A stretch of DNA of 64,000 nt from Paraburkholderia piptadeniae (GTDB taxonomy: Bacteria; Pseudomonadota; Gammaproteobacteria; Burkholderiales; Burkholderiaceae): the NCBI RefSeq assembly GCF_900007165.1, contig NZ_CYGY02000032.1, forward strand, positions 248,001-312,000. Direction: 5' to 3'. The notes under the pieces were generated by a model, which ran no database searches, was not told the origin of the DNA, and was given only the letters and a program-made list of their open reading frames with translations. The translations under genes and the position numbers were made by a program. This document shows positions 45,614 through 55,060 of this stretch, piece after piece. How positions within the stretch are numbered: the first letter of the stretch is position 1; the number at the start of each line of letters is the position of its first letter.

Positions 45614-47662
45614 TTACTTCTTCTTCTGCGGCGGCAGATCCGTACAAACGCCTTCATACAGCTCGGCGGCCATGCCGATCGATTCGCCAAGCGTCGGGTG
45701 CGGATGGATCGTCTTGCCGATATCCGTTGCGTCGGCACCCATTTCGATCGCAAGACACACTTCGCTGATCAGGTCGCCCGCATTGAGGCCGACGATGCCG
45801 CCGCCGATCACGCGATGCGTCTCTTCGTCGAAGATCAGCTTCGTGAAACCTTCGTCGCGGCCGTTGGCGATCGCGCGGCCCGACGCGGCCCACGGGAACA
45901 CTGCCTTGCCATACTTGATGCCTTCGGCCTTGCACTGGTCTTCCGTCTTGCCCGCCCACGCCACTTCCGGATCGGTGTAGGCCACCGACGGAATCTGCAG
46001 CGCGTCGAAGTACGCCTTCTCGCCGTGCGCCGCTTCCGCTGCCACGTGGCCTTCATGCACGGCCTTGTGCGCGAGCATCGGCTGGCCGATGACGTCGCCG
46101 ATCGCGAAGATGTGCGGCACGTTGGTGCGCTGCTGCTTGTCGACTTCGATGAAGCCGCGATCCGTCACGGCCACGCCCGCCTTGTCCGCGCCGATCTTCT
46201 TGCCGTTCGGGCTGCGGCCCACGGCGACGAGCACGAGGTCGTAGCGTTGCGGTTCGGCGGGCGCCTTCTCGCCCTCGAACGACACATAGATGCCGTCGGC
46301 CTTCGCTTCGGCGGCCGTGGTCTTCGTCTTCAGCATGACGTTGGCGAAACGCTGGCTGTTGAACTTCTCCCAGACCTTCACGAGATCGCGGTCAGCGCCC
46401 AGCATCAGGCCGTCGAGCATTTCGACGACGTCGATCTGCGCGCCGAGCGTCGCATAGACGGTCGCCATTTCCAGCCCGATGATGCCGCCGCCGATCACGA
46501 GCATGCGCTTCGGAATCTGGGGCAGTTCGAGCGCGCCCGTCGAATCGACGACGCGCGGATCTTCCGGAATGAACGGCAGCTTCACGGCTTGCGAACCGGC
46601 CGCGATGATCGCCTGCTTGAAGCGGACGACCTTCTTGCCGCCCTCGCCCTGCACTTCCATATGATGCGGATCGACGAACGTGCCAACGCCCGTGACGACT
46701 TCGACCTTGCGCGCCTTCGCCATGCCGGCGAGACCGCCCGTCAGCTTCTTGACGACGCCCGACTTGAAATCGCGCAGCTTGTCGAGATCGATCTGCGGCT
46801 TGCCGAACGAGATGCCGTGGGCGGCGAGTTCGTCCACTTCGTCCATGACGAGCGCCGTGTGCAAGAGCGCCTTCGACGGAATGCAGCCGACGTTCAGACA
46901 CACGCCGCCGAGCGTCGGGTAGCGCTCGACGAGCACCGTCTTCATGCCGAGGTCGGCCGAGCGGAACGCGGCCGAGTAGCCGCCAGGACCCGCGCCGAGC
47001 ACGAGCATGTCGCACTCGATGTCGGCCGCGCCGGAATAGCTGCCCGCTTGCGGTGCGGGCGCCGATGCAGCGGCAGGAGCCGGCGCGGGAGCCGCTGCCT
47101 TCGGTGCAGCCGCAGCCGCGCCGCCTGCGCCTTCCAGCAGCACGATCACCGTGCCTTCGGAGACGGTATCGCCAACCTTGACCTTCACTTCCTTGACCAC
47201 GCCAGCCGCGGGGCTGGGTACGTCCATCGTCGCCTTGTCCGATTCGAGCGTGATGAGCGACTGCTCCTTCTCGACGCGATCGCCGGCCTTCACGGCGATT
47301 TCGATGACGGGCACATCCTTGTAGTCGCCGATATCCGGCACCTTGATTTCCTGCACGCCGCCGCCCGCCGTCGATGCAGCAGCGGGCGCGGCCTTCTCCG
47401 GTTCCTTGCTGGCTTTGGCTTCGGCGGACGTTTCAACGAGGGCGATGACGGTGCCCTGCGAGACCTTGTCGCCGGCCTTGACGCGGACTTCCTTGACGGA
47501 GCCGGCCGTGTCGCTCGGCACTTCCATCGATGCCTTATCCGATTCGAGCGTCAACAGCGACTGCTCTTTTTCGATCGTGTCACCCGGCTTGATATTGACT
47601 TCGATGACATCGACGTCCTTGAAATCGCCGATGTCCGGCACCTTCACTTCGACGAGACTCAT
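45614..47662 (-). CDS. lpdA: Dihydrolipoyl dehydrogenase (E3) with two N-terminal lipoyl domains
   Basis: E3 reoxidises dihydrolipoyl groups with NAD+. The 682-residue protein begins with two lipoyl domains (about 2-78 and 103-178; lipoyl lysines Lys43 and Lys143 in SDKAS and SDKAT). A Pro/Ala linker and a full E3 core follow: FAD motif GAGPGGYSAA near 223, redox pair Cys255/Cys260 in GGVCLNVGCIPSK, and the C-terminal HPHPTLGE catalytic His. Beta-proteobacterial E3 of pdh operons usually carries one lipoyl domain, as far as I know. The start is ATG 47662 behind GAAGGGGAC. Third gene of the operon, after a structured 180-bp gap. Confidence 0.95.
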   Translation of the reverse strand: MSLVEVKVPDIGDFKDVDVIEVNIKPGDTIEKEQSLLTLESDKASMEVPSDTAGSVKEVRVKAGDKVSQGTVIALVETSAEAKASKEPEKAAPAAASTAGGGVQEIKVPDIGDYKDVPVIEIAVKAGDRVEKEQSLITLESDKATMDVPSPAAGVVKEVKVKVGDTVSEGTVIVLLEGAGGAAAAAPKAAAPAPAPAAASAPAPQAGSYSGAADIECDMLVLGAGPGGYSAAFRSADLGMKTVLVERYPTLGGVCLNVGCIPSKALLHTALVMDEVDELAAHGISFGKPQIDLDKLRDFKSGVVKKLTGGLAGMAKARKVEVVTGVGTFVDPHHMEVQGEGGKKVVRFKQAIIAAGSQAVKLPFIPEDPRVVDSTGALELPQIPKRMLVIGGGIIGLEMATVYATLGAQIDVVEMLDGLMLGADRDLVKVWEKFNSQRFANVMLKTKTTAAEAKADGIYVSFEGEKAPAEPQRYDLVLVAVGRSPNGKKIGADKAGVAVTDRGFIEVDKQQRTNVPHIFAIGDVIGQPMLAHKAVHEGHVAAEAAHGEKAYFDALQIPSVAYTDPEVAWAGKTEDQCKAEGIKYGKAVFPWAASGRAIANGRDEGFTKLIFDEETHRVIGGGIVGLNAGDLISEVCLAIEMGADATDIGKTIHPHPTLGESIGMAAELYEGVCTDLPPQKKK
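47129..47356 (-). repeat. Lipoyl-domain repeat, E3 copy 2
   Basis: This segment codes for E3 residues 103-178 and closely resembles the second lipoyl domain of E2 (48914-49147) in both protein and DNA. It is one of four lipoyl-domain coding repeats in the operon; the others are at 47429-47662, 48914-49147 and 49247-49480. Likely duplication with gene conversion. Confidence 0.8.
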
Positions 47663-47708
47663 AGTGTCCCCTTCTCTTATTGACCGTGTTGAAAGAAGGC
47701 CGCGAAAA

Positions 47709-47782
47709 CGCTGAACCCGCGACAAGAAGCGCAGGCCCGATGCCGTTCGCCAGCAAGGCGACACGGCAAAGCGGGTTCAGCG
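47709..47782 (-). repeat. Large hairpin in the aceF-lpdA gap
   Basis: The perfect 12-bp outer stem is CGCTGAACCCGC (47709-47720) with GCGGGTTCAGCG (47771-47782). Inside it is a second stem, TGCCGT-TCGCC with GGCGA-C-ACGGCA (47741-47768), with one bulged base and an AGCAA loop. There is no U-run, so it looks like an mRNA-stability or processing element rather than a terminator. Confidence 0.7.
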
Positions 47783-47842
47783 AAGGCGCATGAACGAACG
47801 CATCGACGCGACGTTCAGGCGCCGGCGGCCGTCACTCAACAA

Positions 47843-49483
47843 TCAAAGAATCACACGCCGGAAATCGGCAAGAATCGACCCAAGATACGCATTGAAGCGC
47901 GCGGCTTCGGCGCCATCGATCACGCGATGGTCATACGACAGCGACAGCGGCAGCGTCAGGCGCGGCACGAACTGCTTGCCGTCCCAGACCGGCTTCATCG
48001 CGCTGCGGGACAGGCCCAGGATCGCGACTTCAGGTGCATTGATGATCGGCGTGAAGTTCGTGCCGCCGATGCCGCCGAGCGACGAGATCGAGAAGCAGCC
48101 GCCTTGCATCTGATCGGGCTTGAGCTTGCCCTCGCGAGCGAGCTTTGACAGCTCCGCCATTTCCTTGGCGATATCGACGAGACCCTTCTTGTCCGCATCG
48201 CGGATCACGGGCACGACGAGGCCGTTCGGCGTATCGGCGGCAAACCCGACGTGGTAGTACTGCTTGAACACGAGGTTGTCGCCATCGAGGCTCGCATTGA
48301 ACGTCGGGAACTTCTTGAGCGCCCCGACGACGGCTTTGATCACGAACGCGAGCATCGTGAACTTCACGCCTGCCTTTTCGTGCTCCTTGTTCAGTTGCAC
48401 GCGCAGCGCTTCGAGGTCGGTGATGTCCGCTTCGTCGTTGTTCGTGACATGCGGAATCATCACCCAGTTGCGATGCAGGTTCGCGCCGGAAATCTTCTTG
48501 ATGCGCGACAGCGGCTTCGGATCGATCGGGCCGAACTTCGTGAAGTCGATCTTCGGCCACGGCAGCAGGCCGAGTTCGCCGCCACCCGCGGCAGCCGGCG
48601 CTGCAGCCCCGGCGGGCGCCGCGCGCTGGCCCGTCATCACGCCCTTGACGAACGCGGTGACGTCGTCCTGCGTAATGCGTCCCTTCGGACCCGTGCCTTG
48701 CACGCGCGACACGTCGACGCCCAATTCGCGCGCGAACTTGCGCACCGACGGCGACGCATGGCTCGCGCGATACGCGCCGCCTTCGCCTGCCGGAATGACG
48801 GGCGCCTGTGCAAGCGCGGAGGGCTGTGCGGGAGCCGGCGACGGCGCGACGGGCGCGTCGGACGGCGCTTCTTCGTGCTTCGCGGCAGCGGGAGCGGGCG
48901 CAGCCGCGCCACCCTCGGCTTCGAGCAGCACGATCAGCGTGCCCTCGGAGACGGCATCCCCGACCTTGACCTTCACTTCCTTGACGACGCCGGCGGCCGG
49001 GCTCGGCACGTCCATCGTCGCCTTGTCCGATTCGAGCGTGACGAGCGACTGCTCCTTCTCGACGCGATCGCCGACTTTCACGGCGACTTCAATCACGGGC
49101 ACGTCCTTGTAGTCGCCGATATCCGGCACCTTCACTTCCTGCACGCCGCCACCCTTCGCTGCGGGAGCCGGAGCAGGCGCCGCGGCAGGCGCGGGCGCGG
49201 CCGCTCCGTTGCCTTGCGCGGGCTTCGCGGCAGCTGCGCCGCCTTCGCCGTCGAGCAGCACGATCAGCGTGCCTTCCGACACCGTATCGCCAAGCTTGAC
49301 CTTCACTTCCTTCACCGTGCCCGACGCCGGGCTCGGCACATCCATCGTCGCCTTATCGGACTCCAGCGTGACGAGCGACTGCTCTTTCTCGACGGTATCA
49401 CCCGCCTTCACCAGCACCTCGATTACAGGAATGTCCTTGTAATCGCCGATGTCCGGTACCTTGACTTCGATCGCTTGGCTCAT
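47843..49483 (-). CDS. aceF: Pyruvate dehydrogenase dihydrolipoyl acetyltransferase (E2)
   Basis: E2 transfers the acetyl group to CoA and forms the core of the complex. The 546-residue protein has two lipoyl domains (about 2-79 and 113-190; Lys44 and Lys154), Ala/Pro-rich linkers, and a peripheral-subunit-binding domain (about 243-278, SPSVRKFARELGVD). The catalytic domain carries YDHRVIDG (His519, Asp523). E. coli E2 has three lipoyl domains; two is common in beta-proteobacteria. Between aceE and lpdA. Confidence 0.97.
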   Translation of the reverse strand: MSQAIEVKVPDIGDYKDIPVIEVLVKAGDTVEKEQSLVTLESDKATMDVPSPASGTVKEVKVKLGDTVSEGTLIVLLDGEGGAAAAKPAQGNGAAAPAPAAAPAPAPAAKGGGVQEVKVPDIGDYKDVPVIEVAVKVGDRVEKEQSLVTLESDKATMDVPSPAAGVVKEVKVKVGDAVSEGTLIVLLEAEGGAAAPAPAAAKHEEAPSDAPVAPSPAPAQPSALAQAPVIPAGEGGAYRASHASPSVRKFARELGVDVSRVQGTGPKGRITQDDVTAFVKGVMTGQRAAPAGAAAPAAAGGGELGLLPWPKIDFTKFGPIDPKPLSRIKKISGANLHRNWVMIPHVTNNDEADITDLEALRVQLNKEHEKAGVKFTMLAFVIKAVVGALKKFPTFNASLDGDNLVFKQYYHVGFAADTPNGLVVPVIRDADKKGLVDIAKEMAELSKLAREGKLKPDQMQGGCFSISSLGGIGGTNFTPIINAPEVAILGLSRSAMKPVWDGKQFVPRLTLPLSLSYDHRVIDGAEAARFNAYLGSILADFRRVIL

Positions 49484-49504
49484 TGTTTTCTGTCTCCAGG
49501 GCCG

Positions 49505-49544
49505 CGCGCACCTCGCCCGCCCGCTTCGGGCGACGAGGTGCGCG
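49505..49544 (-). repeat. Strong hairpin in the aceE-aceF gap
   Basis: An 11-bp outer stem (CGCGCACCTCG with CGAGGTGCGCG) encloses a second 6-bp stem CGCCCG/CGGGCG with a CTT loop. It fills nearly half of the 85-bp gap between aceE and aceF. No U-run follows. Confidence 0.7.
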
Positions 49545-49568
49545 TCAGGGGCTCGCGGGGGCGATGCC

Positions 49569-52268
49569 TTAGACGGTCATCGGGTTGGGTTTGGACGGAT
49601 CGAGGTTGTACTTCTTCAGCGCGTCGGCTACGACCTTGCGCTCGATCGTACCCTCGTCGGCCAGCGCATTCAGCGCAGCGACCGTGGTCCAGTAGCGGTC
49701 GACTTCGAAGAAGTGACGCAGCTTCTCGCGCGTATCCGAGCGGCCGAAGCCGTCCGTGCCCAGCACGACGAAGCGTTGCGGCACGAATGCGCGGATCTGC
49801 TCGACGAGCGCGCGGACATAGTCGGTCGAGGCGACGACGGGGCCCTTCGCGTCCTTCAGCAGCTTCTCGACGTGCGACAGCTTCTTTTCGGCCAGCGGGT
49901 TCAGCAGGTTCTGACGCTGCACTTCGTGGCCTTCGCGAGCGAGCTCCGTGAAGCTCGGCACGCTCCACAGGTCGGCCTCGACACCCCAGTCGTTCTTCAG
50001 CAGGTCGGCGGCGGCGATCACTTCATTGAAGATCGTGCCCGCGCCCATCAGCTGCACGCGCGGCGCCTTCGCGTTGTCCGCGCCCTTGCGGAACGCGTAC
50101 ATGCCCTTGATGATGTCCTTCGCCACGCTCTCGCCCTGCGGGATCGCCGGGTGCTCGTAGTTCTCGTTCATCACCGTGACGTAGTAGAACACGTCTTCCT
50201 GCTCCTGCACCATGCGGCGCAGACCGTCCTGCATGATGACGGCAAGTTCGTAGCCGAACGTCGGGTCATAGCTGATGCAGTTCGGCACCGATGCCGCCCA
50301 CAGCAGCGAGTGGCCGTCTTCGTGCTGCAGGCCTTCGCCGTTGAGCGTCGTGCGCCCCGCCGTGCCGCCCAGCAGGAAGCCGCGCGAACGCATGTCACCC
50401 GCGGCCCAGGCCAGATCGCCGATGCGCTGGAAGCCGAACATCGAGTAGAAGATGTAGAACGGGATCATGATCTCGCCGTGCGTCGAGTACGACGTCGCCG
50501 CAGCGATCCAGTCCGACATGCCGCCCGCTTCGTTGATGCCTTCCTGCAGGATCTGGCCCGTCGTCGATTCCTTGTAGAACATCAGCTGGTCGGAGTCTTC
50601 AGGCACGTACTTCTGGCCGTCCTGATTCCAGATGCCGATCTGGCGGAACAGACCCTCCATGCCGAACGTGCGCGACTCGTCCGGCACGATGGGCACGACG
50701 CGCTTGCCGATCGCCTTGTCCTTCAACAGGATGTTGAGGATGCGGACGAACGCCATCGTCGTCGAAATCTCGCGGCCTTCGCCCGTGCCCTTCAGAAGCG
50801 GCTCGAATGCGTCGAGCGCCGGGACGGGCAGCGATTCCGCCTTCTGGCGGCGCGCCGGCAGATAGCCGCCCAGTTCCTGACGGCGGGCGCGCATGTATTC
50901 GAGTTCCTTCGAGCCTTCCTCGAACGTGAGGTACGGCACGTGTGCGATCTCGTCATCCGAGATGGGCAGACGGAACTGGTCGCGGAAGTGCTTGAGCGCC
51001 TCCACCTGCATCTTCTTCTGCTGGTGGGTGATGTTCATCGCCTGGCCGGCTTCGCCCATGCCGTAGCCCTTGATCGTCTTCGCGAGGATCACGGTCGGCT
51101 GGCCCTTTTTCTGCGTCGCGGCGTCGAATGCCGCGTAGATCTTGTGCGGATCGTGGCCGCCGCGATTCAGGTTCCAGATGTCGTCGTCGGACCAGTCGGC
51201 GACGAGCGCCTTCAGCTCCGGCGTGTTGAAGAAGTGCTCGCGGACATACGCGCCCGACTCCGACTTGTACGTCTGGTATTCGCCGTCGACGACTTCCATC
51301 ATCCGGCGCATCAGCGCGCCCGACTTGTCGCGCGCGAAGAGGGCATCCCAGCGGCTGCCCCAGATTACCTTGATGACGTTCCAGCCCGCGCCGCGGAATT
51401 CGCTTTCCAGTTCCTGGATGATCTTGCCGTTGCCGCGCACGGGACCGTCGAGACGCTGCAGGTTGCAGTTGATCACGAACACGAGGTTGTCGAGACGCTC
51501 GCGGCCGGCCATGCCGATCGCGCCGAGCGACTCCGGCTCATCCGTTTCGCCGTCGCCGAGGAACGCCCATACCTTGCGGCCGTCCGTCTTCGCGATGCCG
51601 CGCGCCTGCAGGTACTTCATGAAGCGCGCCTGGTAGATCGCCATGATCGGGCCGAGGCCCATCGATACCGTCGGGAACTGCCAGAAGTCGGGCATCAGCC
51701 ACGGGTGCGGATACGACGAGATGCCCTCGCCGCCCACTTCCTGGCGGAAGTTGTCGAGTTGCTTGTCGGACAGGCGGCCGAGCAGGAACGCGCGGGAGTA
51801 GACGCCCGGCGACGAGTGGCCCTGGACGAACACGAGGTCGCCGCCGTGATCTTTGGACGGCGCGTGCCAGAAGTGGTTGAAGCCGACGTCGTACAGCGTC
51901 GCTGCCGACGCGAACGATGCGATGTGGCCGCCGACGTTGGTTTCCTTGCCGGCGCGCAGCACCATCGCCATCGCGTTCCAACGCGTGTACGAGCGGATGC
52001 GGTGCTCGACGTCCTGGTCGCCGGGGATCTTCGCCTGATTCGCGACGGGGATCGTGTTGATGTACGGAGTGTTGGCGGAGAACGGCAGATGCTCGCCATG
52101 CACGCGGGCAAATTCGATCTGCTTCTCGATGAGGTAGTGAGCGCGGTCGGGACCGACAGCAGAAATCACGCCATCTAGCGCTTCGAGCCATTCGGCGGTT
52201 TCTTGCGGATCGCCATCGTCTTTGGCGTCGGCGACGTACTTCATGACTTCGTCGGGTACAGCGGACAT
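49569..52268 (-). CDS. aceE: Pyruvate dehydrogenase E1 component (homodimeric type)
   Basis: The thiamin diphosphate enzyme decarboxylates pyruvate and acetylates E2. The 899-residue single-chain E1 has the ThDP motif FLGDGETDEPES with the partner NCN (FVINCNLQRLDGP) near residues 227-262, and the C-terminal transketolase-like domains. The start is the ATG at 52268 with CAGGAG upstream; the open frame beyond it is not coding. First gene of the operon; divergent from the sensor kinase gene. Confidence 0.98.
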   Translation of the reverse strand: MSAVPDEVMKYVADAKDDGDPQETAEWLEALDGVISAVGPDRAHYLIEKQIEFARVHGEHLPFSANTPYINTIPVANQAKIPGDQDVEHRIRSYTRWNAMAMVLRAGKETNVGGHIASFASAATLYDVGFNHFWHAPSKDHGGDLVFVQGHSSPGVYSRAFLLGRLSDKQLDNFRQEVGGEGISSYPHPWLMPDFWQFPTVSMGLGPIMAIYQARFMKYLQARGIAKTDGRKVWAFLGDGETDEPESLGAIGMAGRERLDNLVFVINCNLQRLDGPVRGNGKIIQELESEFRGAGWNVIKVIWGSRWDALFARDKSGALMRRMMEVVDGEYQTYKSESGAYVREHFFNTPELKALVADWSDDDIWNLNRGGHDPHKIYAAFDAATQKKGQPTVILAKTIKGYGMGEAGQAMNITHQQKKMQVEALKHFRDQFRLPISDDEIAHVPYLTFEEGSKELEYMRARRQELGGYLPARRQKAESLPVPALDAFEPLLKGTGEGREISTTMAFVRILNILLKDKAIGKRVVPIVPDESRTFGMEGLFRQIGIWNQDGQKYVPEDSDQLMFYKESTTGQILQEGINEAGGMSDWIAAATSYSTHGEIMIPFYIFYSMFGFQRIGDLAWAAGDMRSRGFLLGGTAGRTTLNGEGLQHEDGHSLLWAASVPNCISYDPTFGYELAVIMQDGLRRMVQEQEDVFYYVTVMNENYEHPAIPQGESVAKDIIKGMYAFRKGADNAKAPRVQLMGAGTIFNEVIAAADLLKNDWGVEADLWSVPSFTELAREGHEVQRQNLLNPLAEKKLSHVEKLLKDAKGPVVASTDYVRALVEQIRAFVPQRFVVLGTDGFGRSDTREKLRHFFEVDRYWTTVAALNALADEGTIERKVVADALKKYNLDPSKPNPMTV

Positions 52269-52344
52269 GCTCGTCTCCTGGATATGGGGAACGCACTGTG
52301 AACATGCGACGCGGACGAACCTCGACCGCGGCAGCTTCCGGCCG

Positions 52345-52374
52345 ATTGTAATAAGGCCCACAACGCCTGCGCAA
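52345..52374 (-). promoter_or_regulatory. Possible aceE promoter
   Basis: On the minus strand TTGCGC (52369-52374) and TACAAT (52345-52350) are separated by 18 bp, 77 bp upstream of the aceE ATG. The -35 box is a weak match. No clear PdhR or other operator was recognised. Confidence 0.35.
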
Positions 52375-52543
52375 GGAAATTTTCAGATTACGAGAGCGTT
52401 TCTCATAATGCGGAAAATTGTTGCGGCGCACCCTGGTTTGACTGCCCATCAGCGAGTACGTCGGCTAGTTTGCGCCGAATTGCGCGACTTTCATCGCTTT
52501 TTTGCGGCAATTACGTGTCAGCCGCTGCGCTACAATGCGAGCC

Positions 52544-55060
52544 ATGTTGACCGATCGGCTTTTCGCACGCTCGGCGCGCTCCGCCGGTTCGTCGGCGGAC
52601 TCGTCGCCCTCTCGCTGGCACCACGGACCCTGGTGGTCGAATTCCTATTTGCTCACGCCGCTCCTGTCGATCCTCGTTTTCCTGGTCGTCATGAGCCTGA
52701 TTTTGTGGAGTCTGAACCGGCGCGAACAGCAGCAGCAGGAAGACACGCTCTACCGCAATGTCGCGTGGGCGCAGCAGCAGATCCGCCTGTCGATGACGGG
52801 CGCGCAGGAGCAGTTGCAGGCGCTCTCGCGCGATCTCGTCTCCGGTCACGCCGACCCGCATTCTTTCCAAGTGTCGACGGCCGATATCATGCAGGGGCAT
52901 CCCGAGATCCTCTACATGAACTGGTACACGAGCGCGCAGCAGCCGCGCTGGCCGAACAACGCGCTGCCCGGGCTGGGCCAGCGCCTCGCCAAGCCCAATG
53001 ACCAGCAGATGGACGAGGCCGTCAAGGCCGCGTTCGCCGAAGCGCGCAACACGCGCCGCCAGGTCTACTCGCCGCTGATGTACGACGATGTGGGCAACGG
53101 CTACATCACGCTGCAAACGCCCGTCTATCGCGACCGCGATTTCCTCGGCACGATCGCGGCCGTGTTCTCGATCGAAGGGATACTAAAGCGCGACATCCCG
53201 CCCGAGCTGTCGGCGAAGTACAAGATCTCGATCATCGACATCAACAACCGCGAGCTGGCCACGACCTCGACGCGCCCGCGCCTGCCGCGCGACGCGTACT
53301 ACGACCTGCCGCTCGATCCGCCCGGCCAGGGCGTGTCTGTGCGTGTCTATGCGTATCCGCAGATGACCAACTTCACGAACAACACGCTCGTGTGGCTGGT
53401 CGCGGGGCTGTCGTGCTTCGTGCTGTGGAGTCTGTGGAGCCTGTGGAAGCACACGCGTCAGCGCTTCGAGGCGCAACAGGCGCTGTACGCCGAAGCGTTC
53501 TTCAGGCGCGCGATGGAAAACTCCGTGCTGATCGGCATGCGCGTGCTCGACATGCACGGCCGCATCACGCACGTGAACCCCGCGTTCTGCCGGATGACGG
53601 GCTGGGACGAAAGCGATCTCGTCGGCAAGAACGCGCCGTTTCCGTACTGGCCGCGCGACTCGTACCCGGAGATGCAGCGGCAGCTCGACATGACGCTGCG
53701 CGGCAAGGCGCCCTCTTCCGGGTTCGAGCTGCGCGTGCGCCGCAAGGACGGCTCGTTGTTCCACGCGCGCCTGTATGTGTCGCCGCTGATCGACAGTTCG
53801 GGACGGCAAACGGGCTGGATGTCGTCGATGACGGACATCACGGAGCCGAAGCGCGCGCGCGAAGAACTGGCCGCTGCGCACGAACGCTTCACGACGGTGC
53901 TCGAAAGCCTCGATGCCGCCGTCTCCGTGCTCGCCGCCGACGAAGCCGAACTGCTGTTCGCGAACCGCTATTACCGGCATCTGTTCGGCATCCGGCCCGA
54001 CGGTCATCTGGAACTCGCGGGCGGCGGCAGCTTCGACAGCTCCGCTGCGTCGTCGGACTCGATCGACATGGTCGACGCGTTCGCCGGCCTGCCCGCCGCC
54101 GCGCTCACCGAAAGCACCGCCGACGCGCAGGAAGTCTACGTGCAGGGCATCCAGAAATGGTTCGAAGTGCGCCGCCAGTACATCCAGTGGGTCGACGGCC
54201 ACCTGGCGCAGATGCAGATCGCGACCGACATCACCACCCGCAAGCAGGCGCAGGAACTCGCGCGCCAACAGGACGAAAAGCTGCAGTTCACGAGCCGCCT
54301 GATGACGATGGGCGAAATGGCGTCGTCGCTCGCGCACGAGTTGAACCAGCCTCTCGCGGCCATCAATAACTATTGCTCTGGGACCGTGGCGCTGGTTAAA
54401 TCTGGTCGGACAACTCCCGACAACCTGTTACCAGTCCTCGAAAAGACCGCGCAGCAGGCAGTTCGGGCCGGCATGATCATCAAGCGCATCCGCGAATTCG
54501 TGAAACGCAGCGAACCGAAACGACAGGCCACCCGCGTCGCCGATATCGTCGCCGACGCCGTGGGTCTCGCCGAGATCGAGGCACGCAAGCGCCGCATCCG
54601 CATCGTGACGGACATGCGCTCGCGCCTGCCCGTCATCTATGTCGATCCCGTGCTGATCGAGCAGGTGCTCGTGAACCTGCTGAAGAACGCTGCCGAAGCG
54701 ATGCACGACGCGCGCCCCGATGCCGTCGATCCCGTGATTCGCGTCGTCGTGCGGCTCGACGCCGGCTTCGTGTGCATCAGCGTCGTCGACCAGGGTCCGG
54801 GCGTCGACGAAGCCACGGCCGAGCGTCTCTTCGAACCGTTTTACAGCACCAAGTCCGATGGCATGGGCATGGGGCTGAACATTTGCCGTTCGATCATCGA
54901 ATCGCATCGCGGACGCCTGTGGGTGGTGAACAACGTCGAGTCCGACGGCCACATCACGGGCGCCACTTTCCATTGCAGTCTGCCTATTGGAGAGCCTGAC
55001 GGCCCGAGCAACGGCGGGTCCGAGGCGCCGACACCACAAACCGTTACGGGAGAGCTATGA
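52544..55060 (+). CDS. Membrane-bound PAS sensor histidine kinase (FixL-like)
   Basis: This 838-residue kinase has a first transmembrane helix at about 36-57, a periplasmic sensor domain (about 60-280), and a second helix near 285-305. A PAS/PAC domain follows (about 325-440, with HVNPAFCRMTGWDE), then a second PAS-like region. HisKA has the phospho-acceptor His598 in SLAHELNQPLAAI; HATPase has LVNLLKNAAEAM, DQGPGVDE and GMGMGLNICRSIIESH. Start at ATG 52544; ATG 52535 is an alternative. It overlaps the regulator gene by 4 bp. The signal is unknown; the position opposite aceE suggests carboxylate or redox control, by inference. Confidence 0.92.
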   Translation: MLTDRLFARSARSAGSSADSSPSRWHHGPWWSNSYLLTPLLSILVFLVVMSLILWSLNRREQQQQEDTLYRNVAWAQQQIRLSMTGAQEQLQALSRDLVSGHADPHSFQVSTADIMQGHPEILYMNWYTSAQQPRWPNNALPGLGQRLAKPNDQQMDEAVKAAFAEARNTRRQVYSPLMYDDVGNGYITLQTPVYRDRDFLGTIAAVFSIEGILKRDIPPELSAKYKISIIDINNRELATTSTRPRLPRDAYYDLPLDPPGQGVSVRVYAYPQMTNFTNNTLVWLVAGLSCFVLWSLWSLWKHTRQRFEAQQALYAEAFFRRAMENSVLIGMRVLDMHGRITHVNPAFCRMTGWDESDLVGKNAPFPYWPRDSYPEMQRQLDMTLRGKAPSSGFELRVRRKDGSLFHARLYVSPLIDSSGRQTGWMSSMTDITEPKRAREELAAAHERFTTVLESLDAAVSVLAADEAELLFANRYYRHLFGIRPDGHLELAGGGSFDSSAASSDSIDMVDAFAGLPAAALTESTADAQEVYVQGIQKWFEVRRQYIQWVDGHLAQMQIATDITTRKQAQELARQQDEKLQFTSRLMTMGEMASSLAHELNQPLAAINNYCSGTVALVKSGRTTPDNLLPVLEKTAQQAVRAGMIIKRIREFVKRSEPKRQATRVADIVADAVGLAEIEARKRRIRIVTDMRSRLPVIYVDPVLIEQVLVNLLKNAAEAMHDARPDAVDPVIRVVVRLDAGFVCISVVDQGPGVDEATAERLFEPFYSTKSDGMGMGLNICRSIIESHRGRLWVVNNVESDGHITGATFHCSLPIGEPDGPSNGGSEAPTPQTVTGEL

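Noticed and set aside
45698..47683. 661-codon open frame opposite lpdA
   Set aside because: Shadow of lpdA with repetitive Arg/His-rich sequence produced by the lipoyl repeats.
49449..52178. 909-codon open frame on the plus strand opposite aceE
   Set aside because: Same shadow effect; composition is dominated by Arg, Ala, Val and His, with no ribosome site or domain.
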